A stretch of DNA of 51,011 bases from Lachnospiraceae bacterium (GCA_028724245.1 JAQYDI010000162.1:1-51011); one strand, 5' to 3'; positions 16,798-24,784 are shown, numbered from the stretch's first letter. Made by a program: numbers and translations. The notes: a model not told the origin generated them from the letters alone.

Positions 16798-16800
16798 AGT

Positions 16801-16962
16801 ATAACTCCTTTCTTTACTCCCTTTTCCGTACAGACCCTTAAAATTCTCCTGTTACATCCGAAAAAATTCCTTGAGTCTGTCCGGTTGAAAATACCGGATC
16901 CTATCCCCGTCATAAGGCCGGTATCTTTTTCGGGCGTTTCCGGGAATGCCCAACCCGGTTTT
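16801..16962 (-). promoter_or_regulatory. structured 5' leader of the FNT gene
   Basis: About 165-nt leader between promoter and start. Near its 5' end CCGGG/CCCGG (16940-16944 with 16954-16958) and GGGC/GCCC (16932-16935 with 16948-16951) interlock, an H-type pseudoknot in RNA; the same bases read as a dyad GGGC-N-TT-N-CCGG-N-AA-N-GCCC in DNA, as an operator would. Next comes ATACCGG/CCGGTAT (16891-16897 with 16918-16924). Farther on, CCGGACAGAC can pair with GTCTGTACGG. I recognise no known riboswitch class. Confidence 0.5.
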
Positions 16963-16968
16963 GTTAAT

Positions 16969-16997
16969 ATTGTACACTATTTTTTTGATTTTGTAAA
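16969..16997 (-). promoter_or_regulatory. promoter of the FNT gene
   Basis: Minus-strand TTTACA (16992-16997), 17-nt spacer, TACAAT (16969-16974). The -35 is flanked by AT-rich sequence. Confidence 0.8.
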
Positions 16998-17082
16998 CAA
17001 ATAATGCGAAATTAACAACAAATTAGTTCCGGATTGGGTACGATACACCAATATTCGCTGCATTTTCCTGTAAAAAGAGTGT

Positions 17083-17096
17083 AACTGTTCAGAGCC
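17083..17096 (+). repeat. dispersed AACTGTTCAGAGCC motif
   Basis: Same 14-mer as at 5588-5601, here just past the 3' end of the CoA-disulfide reductase gene. Close forms occur at 3779-3792, 39390-39403 (with inverse at 39423-39436) and, in related TIR form, at 41707-41719, 41766-41778 and the ends of element A. Confidence 0.6.
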
Positions 17097-17149
17097 AACC
17101 TCGAAAACACTATAAATTCACAGAAATCAGGGCTCATTTGAGCTCATTG

Positions 17150-18847
17150 TTAATTAAAATTGTATTCTGTTACAATTTTCTCTCTGCCGGTTACCTGATC
17201 CATGTAGTATTCATAACAGCAGATTCCCAGATAGGAACCGGAAATATTGTACAGGTTGTCATATCCCATCCCCTGCAGTGCCATGATCGCATTATAGCTT
17301 CGCTGACTGGAACGGCAGTGCAGATAGACAGGCACATCCTTCGGAATCTCTGCTGTACGTTCACGCAGCTGGCTCAAAGGAATGTTGATGGAGCCGATCA
17401 GATGGCCCGCAGCATATTCACCGGGTTCCCGCACATCCACAATAAATGCCTTCTGTTTCACCAGTTCCCGGACTTTTGAAACAGGGACCTGACGGAAACG
17501 TCCGTACAGCAGATTGAGCGCAACCAGTGCAGCGTAATTTACCACATCCTTTGCCGTACCGAATACCGGTGAATAGCAAAGTTCCAGCTCCTTCAGATCT
17601 TCCAGAGTACCCTTCATGGTGATCATGGCAGCGATAACATCAATCCGCTTATCCACGGCTCCTTTGCCGATAGCCTGCGCGCCCAGAATCCGTCCGGTAG
17701 GTACCTCATACACCAGTTTAAAATGCATGGGATGGCTTCCCGGAATCAGGCCCACATGGTCAGCCGGAAGGACATAAACAAAATCACAGGGAATTCCAGC
17801 CTGCTTTGCCGCTTTCACACTCAGTCCGGTGGAAGCCGCATTCTGCTCAAATACACGAATGCATGAGGAACCGATAACCCCTTTATTCTGATGAGGAATT
17901 CCATACATATGGTCGGCTGCTGCTCTTGCCTGACGCTGTGCAGGTCCTGCCAGAGCAAGGCGGGACGGACGGCATGTCAGCTGATTGTACACCTCAATGG
18001 CATCGCCCACCGCATAGATGGAAGGATCTGTGGTCTGATAATTGTGATTGACCAGAATACCACCTGTTTCACCAATCTCCAGACCTGCTGCCTTTGCCAG
18101 CGTGGTCTCCGGTCTGACACCGATTGCCATTACAACGCATCCGCTGGCGATCTGTCTGCCTGACTGTAAAATAACCTGTGAATCTGTAATTTCTGCAATT
18201 CCATCGGAAGTGATCAGGTCCACACCCTGATCGAGCAGTTCTTTATGCAGAACCTGCGCCATATCATAATCAAAAGGAGCCATCACCTGATCGGCAGCCT
18301 CCACCAGTGTTACGTGGATACCTGCCTGTGTCAGATTCTCAGCCACTTCGATACCGATAAAGCCGCCGCCGGCCACAGTAACTTCCTTAATCTGATTTGC
18401 ATCAATATAATCTTTCAGATATTTGATGTCAACCACATTGCGGATGGTAAATACATTGTCTCCATGGACGCCTTTGATGCTTCCCGGTACCACCGGCACT
18501 GCTCCGGGAGACAATACCAGAACATCATAGGATTCTTCCATTTCCTCACCGCTTACCAGATTTTTGACGGTAATCGTCTTATCTGCCCGGTTTACGGCTG
18601 TTACCTCATGGTTGACTCTTGCCTCGATGGCATACTGTTTTTTAAACCGTTCCGGTGTCATCAGCACCAGTTTTTCACTGGAAGAAACCGTTCCGCTCAG
18701 GTAAAAAGGCAGGGCACAGTTGGAAAAGGACACATGAGGTCCCCGTTCAAACATGATAATTTCAGCAGATTCATCCAGTCTTCTGGCCCTCGCTGCAGTA
18801 GAAGCACCGCCGGCCACTCCGCCGACGATCAGAATTCTTTTACCCAT
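17150..18847 (-). CDS. CoA-disulfide reductase/NADH oxidase with rhodanese domain
   Basis: 565-aa FAD enzyme. The N-terminal Rossmann fold is GKRILIVGGVAGGASTAARARR; the redox-active Cys is in SFSNCALPFYLSG (near residue 43), as in CoA-disulfide reductases and NADH:polysulfide oxidoreductases. The NAD(P) fold is VTVAGGGFIGIEVAENL, and a second FAD motif is IYAVGDA. After the dimerisation domain a rhodanese domain (about 460-550) carries the active Cys in YLHCRSSQRS. The combination handles CoA persulfide or polysulfide. The start at 18847 follows AGGAGG. It is 25 nt downstream of the sulfite-reductase fusion gene, so they form an operon. Confidence 0.93.
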   Translation of the reverse strand: MGKRILIVGGVAGGASTAARARRLDESAEIIMFERGPHVSFSNCALPFYLSGTVSSSEKLVLMTPERFKKQYAIEARVNHEVTAVNRADKTITVKNLVSGEEMEESYDVLVLSPGAVPVVPGSIKGVHGDNVFTIRNVVDIKYLKDYIDANQIKEVTVAGGGFIGIEVAENLTQAGIHVTLVEAADQVMAPFDYDMAQVLHKELLDQGVDLITSDGIAEITDSQVILQSGRQIASGCVVMAIGVRPETTLAKAAGLEIGETGGILVNHNYQTTDPSIYAVGDAIEVYNQLTCRPSRLALAGPAQRQARAAADHMYGIPHQNKGVIGSSCIRVFEQNAASTGLSVKAAKQAGIPCDFVYVLPADHVGLIPGSHPMHFKLVYEVPTGRILGAQAIGKGAVDKRIDVIAAMITMKGTLEDLKELELCYSPVFGTAKDVVNYAALVALNLLYGRFRQVPVSKVRELVKQKAFIVDVREPGEYAAGHLIGSINIPLSQLRERTAEIPKDVPVYLHCRSSQRSYNAIMALQGMGYDNLYNISGSYLGICCYEYYMDQVTGREKIVTEYNFN

Positions 18848-18872
18848 ATCAAAACCTCCTGTCTGCGTCCGC

Positions 18873-20234
18873 CTAGCAGGTTGCTCCGCCAACCAGATGA
18901 AGTTCTGCGCCGATGATTTCATCCTTACGTGCCAGAATATCGTCGTTTAACAGCTGTTCCTGAACATTTTCAAAGCCGAGTCTTGCAATGGTATCAGCAA
19001 AACGTTCTCCTGTCTTACCCTGTTCGCGGAACAGAAGGATTGCCTTTTCTACTACGCTCAAAACTTCTTCTTCGGAAGTAAAGATTTTATTCAGAGGCTG
19101 GCCGGTAGCAGTCTTCTTGCCCCAGCGTCCGCCGATTACCACACGATAGCCGTAAGCTCCGGGAGTAACTGCCTTGAAAGGACATTTGCCAAGACAGCGT
19201 CCGCAGTGGTTGCAGTCGGCACTTACATCCAGTTTTCCATCCTTAACAGATGCCACATTGATGGGACATGCCTTTTCAACCGCACATTTCTTACATCCCC
19301 TGCAGAGTTCGGGATCATATTCCATCATACGCTGACCGATGATACCGATATCGTTCAGATTGGGTTTCACACAGTTATTGGGACATCCGCCCACCGCAAT
19401 TTTAAACTTGTGAGGCAGCTTCACATCGGTATAGCCTTTGTAGAAACGCTGATGGATCTTCTCGGAAAGATCATAAGTATCGCACAGACCATACTGGCAG
19501 GTCGTACCCTTGCAGGCAACAACAGGACGTACCTTGGAGCCGGTACCGCCTGTCTCCAGACCTTCTTCTGCCAGAAATGCACGGAAGGGTTCGATATTCT
19601 CATAAGGAATACCCTTGACTTCCATGGTCAGACGGGTTGTCATAACGACTTCGCCGGAACCGAATTTATCTGCGGCTTCGGAAACCTTCTGCAGTTCTTT
19701 TCCTGTAACCTTGCCGTTTCGGGTAATGATACGTCCGTTGAAGCAGTTGGTTCCTTTATTCTGAAGGAAGCCCAGCGCCTTTACTCTCTTGATATCCTCA
19801 GGAGTCAGCTCGCAGGCAGGTTCTTCTTTCTTTTCGCCCTTCAGCTCGGCAATATATTCTTCCAGCGCTTCTGCTGCTGTCTCAACTGTCAGCACGCAGC
19901 GGACATCCGGTTTCTTGTTTTTAGCTTCCAGAACGCTGCAGAGCGTGTCGCCGAGCTTTTCTTCGAATTTCTTAACAAATCCACCGCTGATCTTCATGAT
20001 TTCGGGATTTTCATGCGCTTTTCCCTGTAAAAACATGCAGCTCAGCGCTGCGATAGAGCCGCTTAATGCGCCGCAGGTGGTCTTGCAGCCCATACCGCCG
20101 CCGAAACCGCCCATGATTTTTAAAGTTTCTTCTGACAGCCCCAGATTATAATATTCGTTGGCCGCATATAAAAGAGATTCCGAACAGTTACATCCTTTTT
20201 CCAGATAATATTTACCTGCAACTTCTTTTAACAT
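18873..20234 (-). CDS. C_GCAxxG_C_C domain fused to a siroheme/Fe-S sulfite (nitrite) reductase
   Basis: 453-aa fusion. Residues about 1-130 form a C_GCAxxG_C_C domain: GCNCSESLLYA, GGGMGCKTTCGALSGSIAAL, later Cys at GDTLCSVL and DVRCVLTV. Residues about 150-450 form a nitrite/sulfite reductase: N-terminal ferredoxin-like half, then Cys motifs CKGTTCQYGLC and GGCPNNCVKPNLNDIG that bind siroheme and the coupled [4Fe-4S] cluster, then two ferredoxin motifs, CRGCKKCAVEKACP and CNHCGRCLGKCP. This resembles AsrC-type dissimilatory sulfite reductases. No AsrA/AsrB partners are next to it. The start follows GGAGG and a terminator-like hairpin stands just upstream. Sulfite versus nitrite cannot be told apart by eye. 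Confidence 0.9.
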   Translation of the reverse strand: MLKEVAGKYYLEKGCNCSESLLYAANEYYNLGLSEETLKIMGGFGGGMGCKTTCGALSGSIAALSCMFLQGKAHENPEIMKISGGFVKKFEEKLGDTLCSVLEAKNKKPDVRCVLTVETAAEALEEYIAELKGEKKEEPACELTPEDIKRVKALGFLQNKGTNCFNGRIITRNGKVTGKELQKVSEAADKFGSGEVVMTTRLTMEVKGIPYENIEPFRAFLAEEGLETGGTGSKVRPVVACKGTTCQYGLCDTYDLSEKIHQRFYKGYTDVKLPHKFKIAVGGCPNNCVKPNLNDIGIIGQRMMEYDPELCRGCKKCAVEKACPINVASVKDGKLDVSADCNHCGRCLGKCPFKAVTPGAYGYRVVIGGRWGKKTATGQPLNKIFTSEEEVLSVVEKAILLFREQGKTGERFADTIARLGFENVQEQLLNDDILARKDEIIGAELHLVGGATC

Positions 20235-20254
20235 GATTACTTACCTCCACATGT

Positions 20255-20295
20255 AAAAAAAGATTCCCACGACATCGGAAAATGCCGGGGGAATC
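20255..20295 (-). terminator. leader terminator/attenuator before the sulfite reductase gene
   Basis: Minus-strand stem GATTCCC/GGGAATC (20289-20295 with 20262-20268), inner stem GGCAT/ATGTC, then seven T, ending about 20 nt before the start codon. There is no room for a promoter between it and the gene, so transcripts must read through it. It may also end the pab operon transcript. Confidence 0.75.
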
Positions 20296-20369
20296 CATTT
20301 CAAGTATCAAATAAATCAATATGAAAGAGATATATCCGTCATATGTCAAAAACAATATATCACATATTA

Positions 20370-21170
20370 TTACAGATTGCAACAAGCGGAAATATATTCC
20401 AGACGGATTTTTCGTGTCACGCTGCCGCACTCATAATCATGATCTTCAAACCGGGATACAGGCATGATCCCCAGAAGCGCATTGGTCACAAATACCTCCT
20501 CACACTGTTTAAACAGCTCCGGCGTAATCTGCATCCGGCGGACCGGATATTTCTCCAGCAGATACCTCCTGAGCGTCCCCGGAAGAAGCCCGCAGGAATC
20601 ATCCGGCGTAATCAGCTGTCCATCCAGCACACCGAACAGATTGGTCGTCGCACCCTCCGTCAGAAAGCCCTTTCCATTCAGAAAAACCGGTTCATCAAAA
20701 CCTTCCCGGTGCGCGCGCCGTTTTTCCAGAATATTGTCACCGTAATTCAGCGATTTGATTGCGGTAAAAGGAGAGGTTTCATTGCGCATGATAGGGCTGA
20801 TGCGCAGTTCAAATCCCTTTTCATAATCCTGCTCCGTATAGGTATTGCGCCGTGCGGTAATCTTCAGATTGGAAGCAGTGACGCATACTTTCAGCACATA
20901 TCCGGCTTTTGCATCAGGATTCTCCTTCTCAAATGCAGTCATAACCGCCTGCATCTGCTGCCTGAGCGCCGTACTGCTGCCGCAGGGAAGAGAAATACCC
21001 AGCACATCCAGCCCGGAAAGAAGCCTGTCCATATGGTACTGTTCCAGCACAGGAGCTCCATTCCGGACAAAAATCGTTTCAAACACACCCAGACCAAAAT
21101 AAAAGCCATCATCGGCCACAGCCATAGAACCGGAAATCAGCTCCGGATCGTCTGTTTTCTGCTTATTCAT
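20370..21170 (-). CDS. pabC: 4-amino-4-deoxychorismate lyase (class IV aminotransferase fold)
   Basis: 266-aa PLP enzyme that cleaves aminodeoxychorismate to p-aminobenzoate and pyruvate for folate synthesis. The fold-type IV motifs are visible: the FETIFV strand near residue 30, the PLP lysine in AIKSLNYGDNIL near residue 155 and EGATTNLFGV near residue 193. The start at 21170 follows GGAGGG and overlaps the end of pabB by 8 nt. A branched-chain aminotransferase has the same fold, but the pabB/pabA context makes PabC the clear choice. Confidence 0.9.
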   Translation of the reverse strand: MNKQKTDDPELISGSMAVADDGFYFGLGVFETIFVRNGAPVLEQYHMDRLLSGLDVLGISLPCGSSTALRQQMQAVMTAFEKENPDAKAGYVLKVCVTASNLKITARRNTYTEQDYEKGFELRISPIMRNETSPFTAIKSLNYGDNILEKRRAHREGFDEPVFLNGKGFLTEGATTNLFGVLDGQLITPDDSCGLLPGTLRRYLLEKYPVRRMQITPELFKQCEEVFVTNALLGIMPVSRFEDHDYECGSVTRKIRLEYISACCNL

Positions 21171-22536
21171 TTTCCAGCCCTCCTGCGCGGGAAGCCTCTT
21201 CGGCAGCACGTATCAGCGCATACGCTTTCTGTCTGGTTTCCTCATACTCAAATTCCGTATCGGACTCACAGGTAATTCCGCCTCCGGCACCGATATGGTA
21301 ACATCCGTCCTGATAAACCATGGTACGGATCACAATATTGAAATCACAGTTGCCATCAAACCCTATATACCCCATTGAGCCCGTGTAAAGCATACGCCTG
21401 CTGTGTTCCAGTTCATCAATAATCTCCATGGAGCGGTATTTCGGTGCACCGGTAATGGAGCCGCCGGGGAACATGGCCTCCAGCACATCCACCACGTCCT
21501 TATCGCTCTGCAGCTTTCCGCAGATGGTGGAAACCAGATGGAACACCGTCGCATAAGCTTCCGTAACGAAAAGCTCCTCCACCTTCACACTGTTCGGTTC
21601 GCAGACACGGCTCAGGTCATTCCGCTCCAGATCCACGATCATAAGCAGCTCACTCTTATCCTTTTCCGAATTCTGCAGTTCCAGACGCAGCGCTTCATCC
21701 TCCTGCGGCGTCGCCCCTCTCTTTCTGGTTCCCTTAATCGGCCTGGTACGGATCACGCCATCCCTGATCTCAAAGAAACGCTCCGGCGAAGCACTGATGA
21801 TCTCCACATCATTATAATGGAAATAACCGCCGAAAGGAGAAGGATTATTCTTCCGAAGCAGACGGAAAATCTCATAGGGATCTGCCTGCGATCTGATCTG
21901 GATCTGCCTTGTCATGTTGGTAATATAAATATCCCCGGCCACAATATAATCCACCATTTTCTGAATGGCATCCTTGTAATCTTCCTTTGTAAAATCGGAG
22001 GTTACCACATTCTGCTGAACAGTCTTCGGCTCCAGCTTCTCCGGATGCTGCCATCCTCCGGTTTCGGCTTCCTTTTCCTCCAGCCACTGAATTGCCTCCC
22101 GGTCTCTGGCCGCCAGCGTAAGCTTCCCGCTCTGCACCTCTTCGATCACGTAAAGACGGTAAAAAACGAAACAGCACTCCGGCATGTCAATATATTTTTC
22201 ATGCACATGAGGAAGTCCCATAAAACGCTTGCCGTAATCATAGGTCAGATAGCCAATCCCCCCGGAAATAAAGGGGAGGTCGGTAGGATTTTCTTCTTTA
22301 TGTTCCGCCAGATACTGCTTCATCCAGCTCATGCAGTCGCCCTGACAGGGCTGCTCATTCAGATAAAAAACACCGTTTTTCTCCTCCGCCTTCATCTCGG
22401 GAAGAAAACCTGCAACGGAATACTGACCATACTGATTCTTCAGAGAAGAATCCAGAAAAACCGCATCCGGCTCCTGATAAAGACAACTGAAAATATCGTA
22501 AAGTGAACTGCTGGTATCGTAGGTTTCTAAAATCAT
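21163..22536 (-). CDS. pabB: aminodeoxychorismate synthase component I
   Basis: 457-aa chorismate-binding enzyme that aminates chorismate to aminodeoxychorismate with ammonia from PabA. The C-terminal catalytic domain carries SASPERFFEI, TRPIKGTRKRG, LMIVDLERNDLSRVC and FPGGSITGAPK (magnesium and chorismate site), and ends near IGAGGGITCESD. The PIKGT Lys matches PabB rather than TrpE usage at this site. Stop/start overlaps link it to pabA (4 nt) and pabC (8 nt). Confidence 0.94.
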   Translation of the reverse strand: MILETYDTSSSLYDIFSCLYQEPDAVFLDSSLKNQYGQYSVAGFLPEMKAEEKNGVFYLNEQPCQGDCMSWMKQYLAEHKEENPTDLPFISGGIGYLTYDYGKRFMGLPHVHEKYIDMPECCFVFYRLYVIEEVQSGKLTLAARDREAIQWLEEKEAETGGWQHPEKLEPKTVQQNVVTSDFTKEDYKDAIQKMVDYIVAGDIYITNMTRQIQIRSQADPYEIFRLLRKNNPSPFGGYFHYNDVEIISASPERFFEIRDGVIRTRPIKGTRKRGATPQEDEALRLELQNSEKDKSELLMIVDLERNDLSRVCEPNSVKVEELFVTEAYATVFHLVSTICGKLQSDKDVVDVLEAMFPGGSITGAPKYRSMEIIDELEHSRRMLYTGSMGYIGFDGNCDFNIVIRTMVYQDGCYHIGAGGGITCESDTEFEYEETRQKAYALIRAAEEASRAGGLENE

Positions 22537-23147
22537 GCGATGCGGCTTCCTTTCTCCTGCTGATATTTTTCACAGATTTCGCAGAAATTCTGCAGAATCT
22601 CATGACCGTATTCGGTCAGAACGGCCTCCGGATGGAACTGAACGCCGTAAACCGGCTCTGTACGATGGCTGACAGCCATCACCACGCCATCTTCTGTCTC
22701 GGCATCCACCTGCAGTTCCCCGGGAATGGAATCTGCCGTAACCACCAGTGAATGGTAACGGGTGACCTGAAAGCTGCCGGGCAGATTTGCAAACAGATTT
22801 CTCCGACTCGTACGGATCTCCGTCACCTTGCCATGCATGGGACGGATTCCCTTCTCCACGCTGGCCCCAAACACATACCCGATGATCTGATGGCCAAGAC
22901 AAACGCCCAGAATCGGTACCTTACCCGTATAGCGGCGCACAATATCCGCCGACTTGCCGCAATCCCAGGGTCCCTTGGGACCGGGAGAAATGATAATTCC
23001 CTCCAGCTCGCCCCGTTCCTCCAGCTCATCCAGATACGCCGTCTCGATTTCATCATTGCGGATCACTTCCACATCCCGACCGATTTCCTGAAAATAAATC
23101 GCCAGATTGTATACGAATGAATCATAATTGTCAATCATTACATACAT
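22533..23147 (-). CDS. pabA: aminodeoxychorismate synthase glutamine amidotransferase
   Basis: 204-aa class I glutamine amidotransferase. It shows the N-terminal MIDNYDSFVYNL motif, the oxyanion loop SPGPKGPWDCG, catalytic Cys in GVCLGHQIIG and the His-Glu pair in GVQFHPEAVLTEYG. It feeds ammonia to PabB. No trp genes are present, so a pab role is preferred over TrpG. It is first gene of the operon, with AAGGAG ahead of the start and a roughly 300-nt leader upstream. Confidence 0.94.
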   Translation of the reverse strand: MYVMIDNYDSFVYNLAIYFQEIGRDVEVIRNDEIETAYLDELEERGELEGIIISPGPKGPWDCGKSADIVRRYTGKVPILGVCLGHQIIGYVFGASVEKGIRPMHGKVTEIRTSRRNLFANLPGSFQVTRYHSLVVTADSIPGELQVDAETEDGVVMAVSHRTEPVYGVQFHPEAVLTEYGHEILQNFCEICEKYQQEKGSRIA

Positions 23148-23178
23148 AGATAATAAACTCCTTTTTAATACTGCCGGT

Positions 23179-23226
23179 TAATGATAGCGATACCGGCAGC
23201 TGTAATGATACAAATACCGGTAACTG
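23179..23226 (+). repeat. two imperfect 24-bp tandem repeats in the pab leader
   Basis: Units at 23179-23202 and 23203-23226 share TAATGATA-N3-ATACCGG-N-A-N-CTG (19 of 24 identical). The first unit provides one arm of the hairpin next to the ribosome site; the second offers an alternative arm. Confidence 0.7.
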
Positions 23227-23300
23227 CAGCGGAGCAGGCCGGAAAACAATGTCCATCAACTGCTGCCCCTGACACGAAAAAAGATGCGCCGCCTGACTGC

Positions 23301-23352
23301 AGAGAAAAAGAAAAGCCGGAAACACGATATCACATGGATATCTGTCTCCGGC
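23301..23352 (-). terminator. leader terminator upstream of pabA
   Basis: Minus-strand GCCGGA/TCCGGC outer stem (23315-23352) with inner GATATC/GATATC, followed by TTTTCTTTTTCTCT. It lies about 155 nt before pabA, inside the leader. Confidence 0.7.
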
Positions 23353-23453
23353 AGTCTTCTGAAGTATCTTATCAGGCACACCTTTGTAACCTGCAACTGT
23401 ACAGAACTGGGCTGACCGATGCTGTACAATTACCTTTTCTTATGTATGGCTAT

Positions 23454-23482
23454 ATATTACACTAAAATGAATAAAAAATCAA
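23454..23482 (-). promoter_or_regulatory. promoter of the pab operon
   Basis: Minus-strand TTGATT (23477-23482), 17-nt spacer, TAATAT (23454-23459). Confidence 0.6.
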
Positions 23483-23494
23483 CAGGAAATTTGG

Positions 23495-23730
23495 GCAGTT
23501 TGTTTTTTGGGGAACGGATAGGAGGATGCGTAAGGCTTCAGAGGCATGATATTCTGCACGGGGACACGCTTTCGCTCGGGTGAAAACGCAGCGGATGCTA
23601 ACCTCGCAGACCTTACTCCGTAAGGCCCGCTCGCTAAGCACCGGCGTTTTCAACGGTCCCCTTAGCAGGATACCATGCCTCTGAAGCCGCCGAAAGTTAT
23701 CTCCTGTATCCGGTTCAGAAAACAAACTGC
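23495..23730. repeat. nested hairpin element B
   Basis: 236-bp imperfect palindrome. The outer arms GCAGTTTGTTTT...GGATA..GGAG pair with CTCCTGTATCC...AAAACAAACTGC; the inner stem GGCTTCAGAGGCATG (23534-23548) pairs with CATGCCTCTGAAGCC (23674-23688). The loop begins with a core (23557-23594) starting CACGGGG, with TCGCTCGGG and ending ACGCAGCGG, matching element A. An extra 65 nt or so with small hairpins (for example CCTTACTCCGTAAGG) follows. It lies between the pab promoter and the 3' end of the three-gene cassette. Confidence 0.85.
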
Positions 23731-23776
23731 GGGGGATGAAACAGCATTTACTGCGTTCGCTGCGGTTTAAAATTAA

Positions 23777-24757
23777 TTACTTCCACAAATCATCCAACGT
23801 TTTGGCAGTCAAAATGGTCTTATGTGAAGAATATCTTGGAGACTGGGGCGCCATTCCTTTCTTTTTTCCCAGAGATATTTTATTGATTTTCTTTGTTGTT
23901 CCCACTTTGAAGAAGACAATATATTTGTTTGTATCTCTGTATTTTTCGATTTTCTCAACTTCTGCGATATGCGTTATTCCGGAAACAGGTGCGACCTGAT
24001 ATGCTGCAATATATTTAATTTTGTCAACCATGGCACTGGATATTCTGATTGCAAACCAGCGATTGTTATTCAAAAATTCTTCAATAAATCCGTCTTCTCT
24101 CGCCGGTACAATAATAGTATCCAATTCATCTGCATCAATATCGGGAGATAAATCCGTTATAACTTCATCCTTAAAAGGAGAAAAACGATGAAGTTTTTTA
24201 TCACCGCACACATATGTTTGCGCTTCTATAACTTCTGTGGACATTGTTAATTGATCCATAACATTGTATAACTCATCGGTTGCTTCATCAATCACGATAA
24301 TTGCAGCAGGTTTGTTATCAAATATGACTTTATCTAATAATTCATTAATATTATCATATTTGGATTTTGAAAAATATGCAGCAAGTTTTTGTTTCTTGCT
24401 GTCATCTTTATTTATTTCAGAAAGAAGATTATTTTTGATTTTATATTTATCCGTCTCGGTAGAGATACCAAATCTCAGAATCTGCTCACCTATATGCCCA
24501 TATACATCGTGACTATTCAATTCGACCTCAACCAGATAAAGACGAGGATCATTATGAAATGTCAGATCCAAATAATATCCATCTGGTATAGCAGCTCCTT
24601 TCCTGGGCGTACCAATCAGCTTCTTCACATTAAAGTAAATACCGGCTGCCCCGAATATTTTGTCTGCATTAGCAACAATCATATTCTCAAAATCTGCTTC
24701 TTTGGAATATGTATACTGCGAATAAACAGTACCTGATTCATCAATAATTTTATACAT
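23777..24757 (-). CDS. PD-(D/E)XK-like nuclease with C-terminal PUA/EVE-like domain
   Basis: 326-aa protein with no close family name that I can give. The N-terminal half has the layout of a PD-(D/E)XK fold: a helix with Glu (KEADFENMIVANADKIFG), then IPDGYYLDLTF, and LYLVEVELNSHDVYGHIGEQI with the Asp and E-x-E ligands. The C-terminal part (about 215-326) reads NRWFAIRISS, IKYIAAYQVAPVSGITHIAEVEKIEKY, the strand order of PUA/EVE/ASCH-like modules that in restriction enzymes recognise modified bases. It is the third gene of an AT-rich operon, 27 nt after the MazG-like gene, with AAGGAG. A role in phage restriction is an inference. Confidence 0.7.
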   Translation of the reverse strand: MYKIIDESGTVYSQYTYSKEADFENMIVANADKIFGAAGIYFNVKKLIGTPRKGAAIPDGYYLDLTFHNDPRLYLVEVELNSHDVYGHIGEQILRFGISTETDKYKIKNNLLSEINKDDSKKQKLAAYFSKSKYDNINELLDKVIFDNKPAAIIVIDEATDELYNVMDQLTMSTEVIEAQTYVCGDKKLHRFSPFKDEVITDLSPDIDADELDTIIVPAREDGFIEEFLNNNRWFAIRISSAMVDKIKYIAAYQVAPVSGITHIAEVEKIEKYRDTNKYIVFFKVGTTKKINKISLGKKKGMAPQSPRYSSHKTILTAKTLDDLWK

Positions 24758-24784
24758 GCTTTGCTCCTTGATTCGGCCTACGTC

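Larger units (their letters stand above)
23148..23447 (-). promoter_or_regulatory. long structured leader of the pab operon
   Basis: From the predicted start point (about 23447) the RNA can form TGTACAG/CTGTACA (23422-23428 with 23398-23404), then a strong terminator (23301-23352), then two 24-nt direct repeats (23203-23226 and 23179-23202). A hairpin CTGCCGGT/ACCGGCAG (23171-23199) ends just before the ribosome site. This suggests attenuation plus translational control; no known riboswitch or T-box is recognised. Confidence 0.55.

Noticed and set aside
21403..22506. 367-aa plus-strand frame opposite pabB
   Set aside because: Shadow of pabB; no start signals and no recognisable motif.
23131..23379. 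82-aa frame across the pab leader on the minus strand
   Set aside because: It lies over the terminator and repeats, has no ribosome site, and runs into the pabA start in another frame; the bases are better explained by RNA structure.
13110..23730. Elements A and B as retron msr-msd sequences
   Set aside because: Long hairpins are reminiscent of msd, but no reverse transcriptase gene is present in the window.
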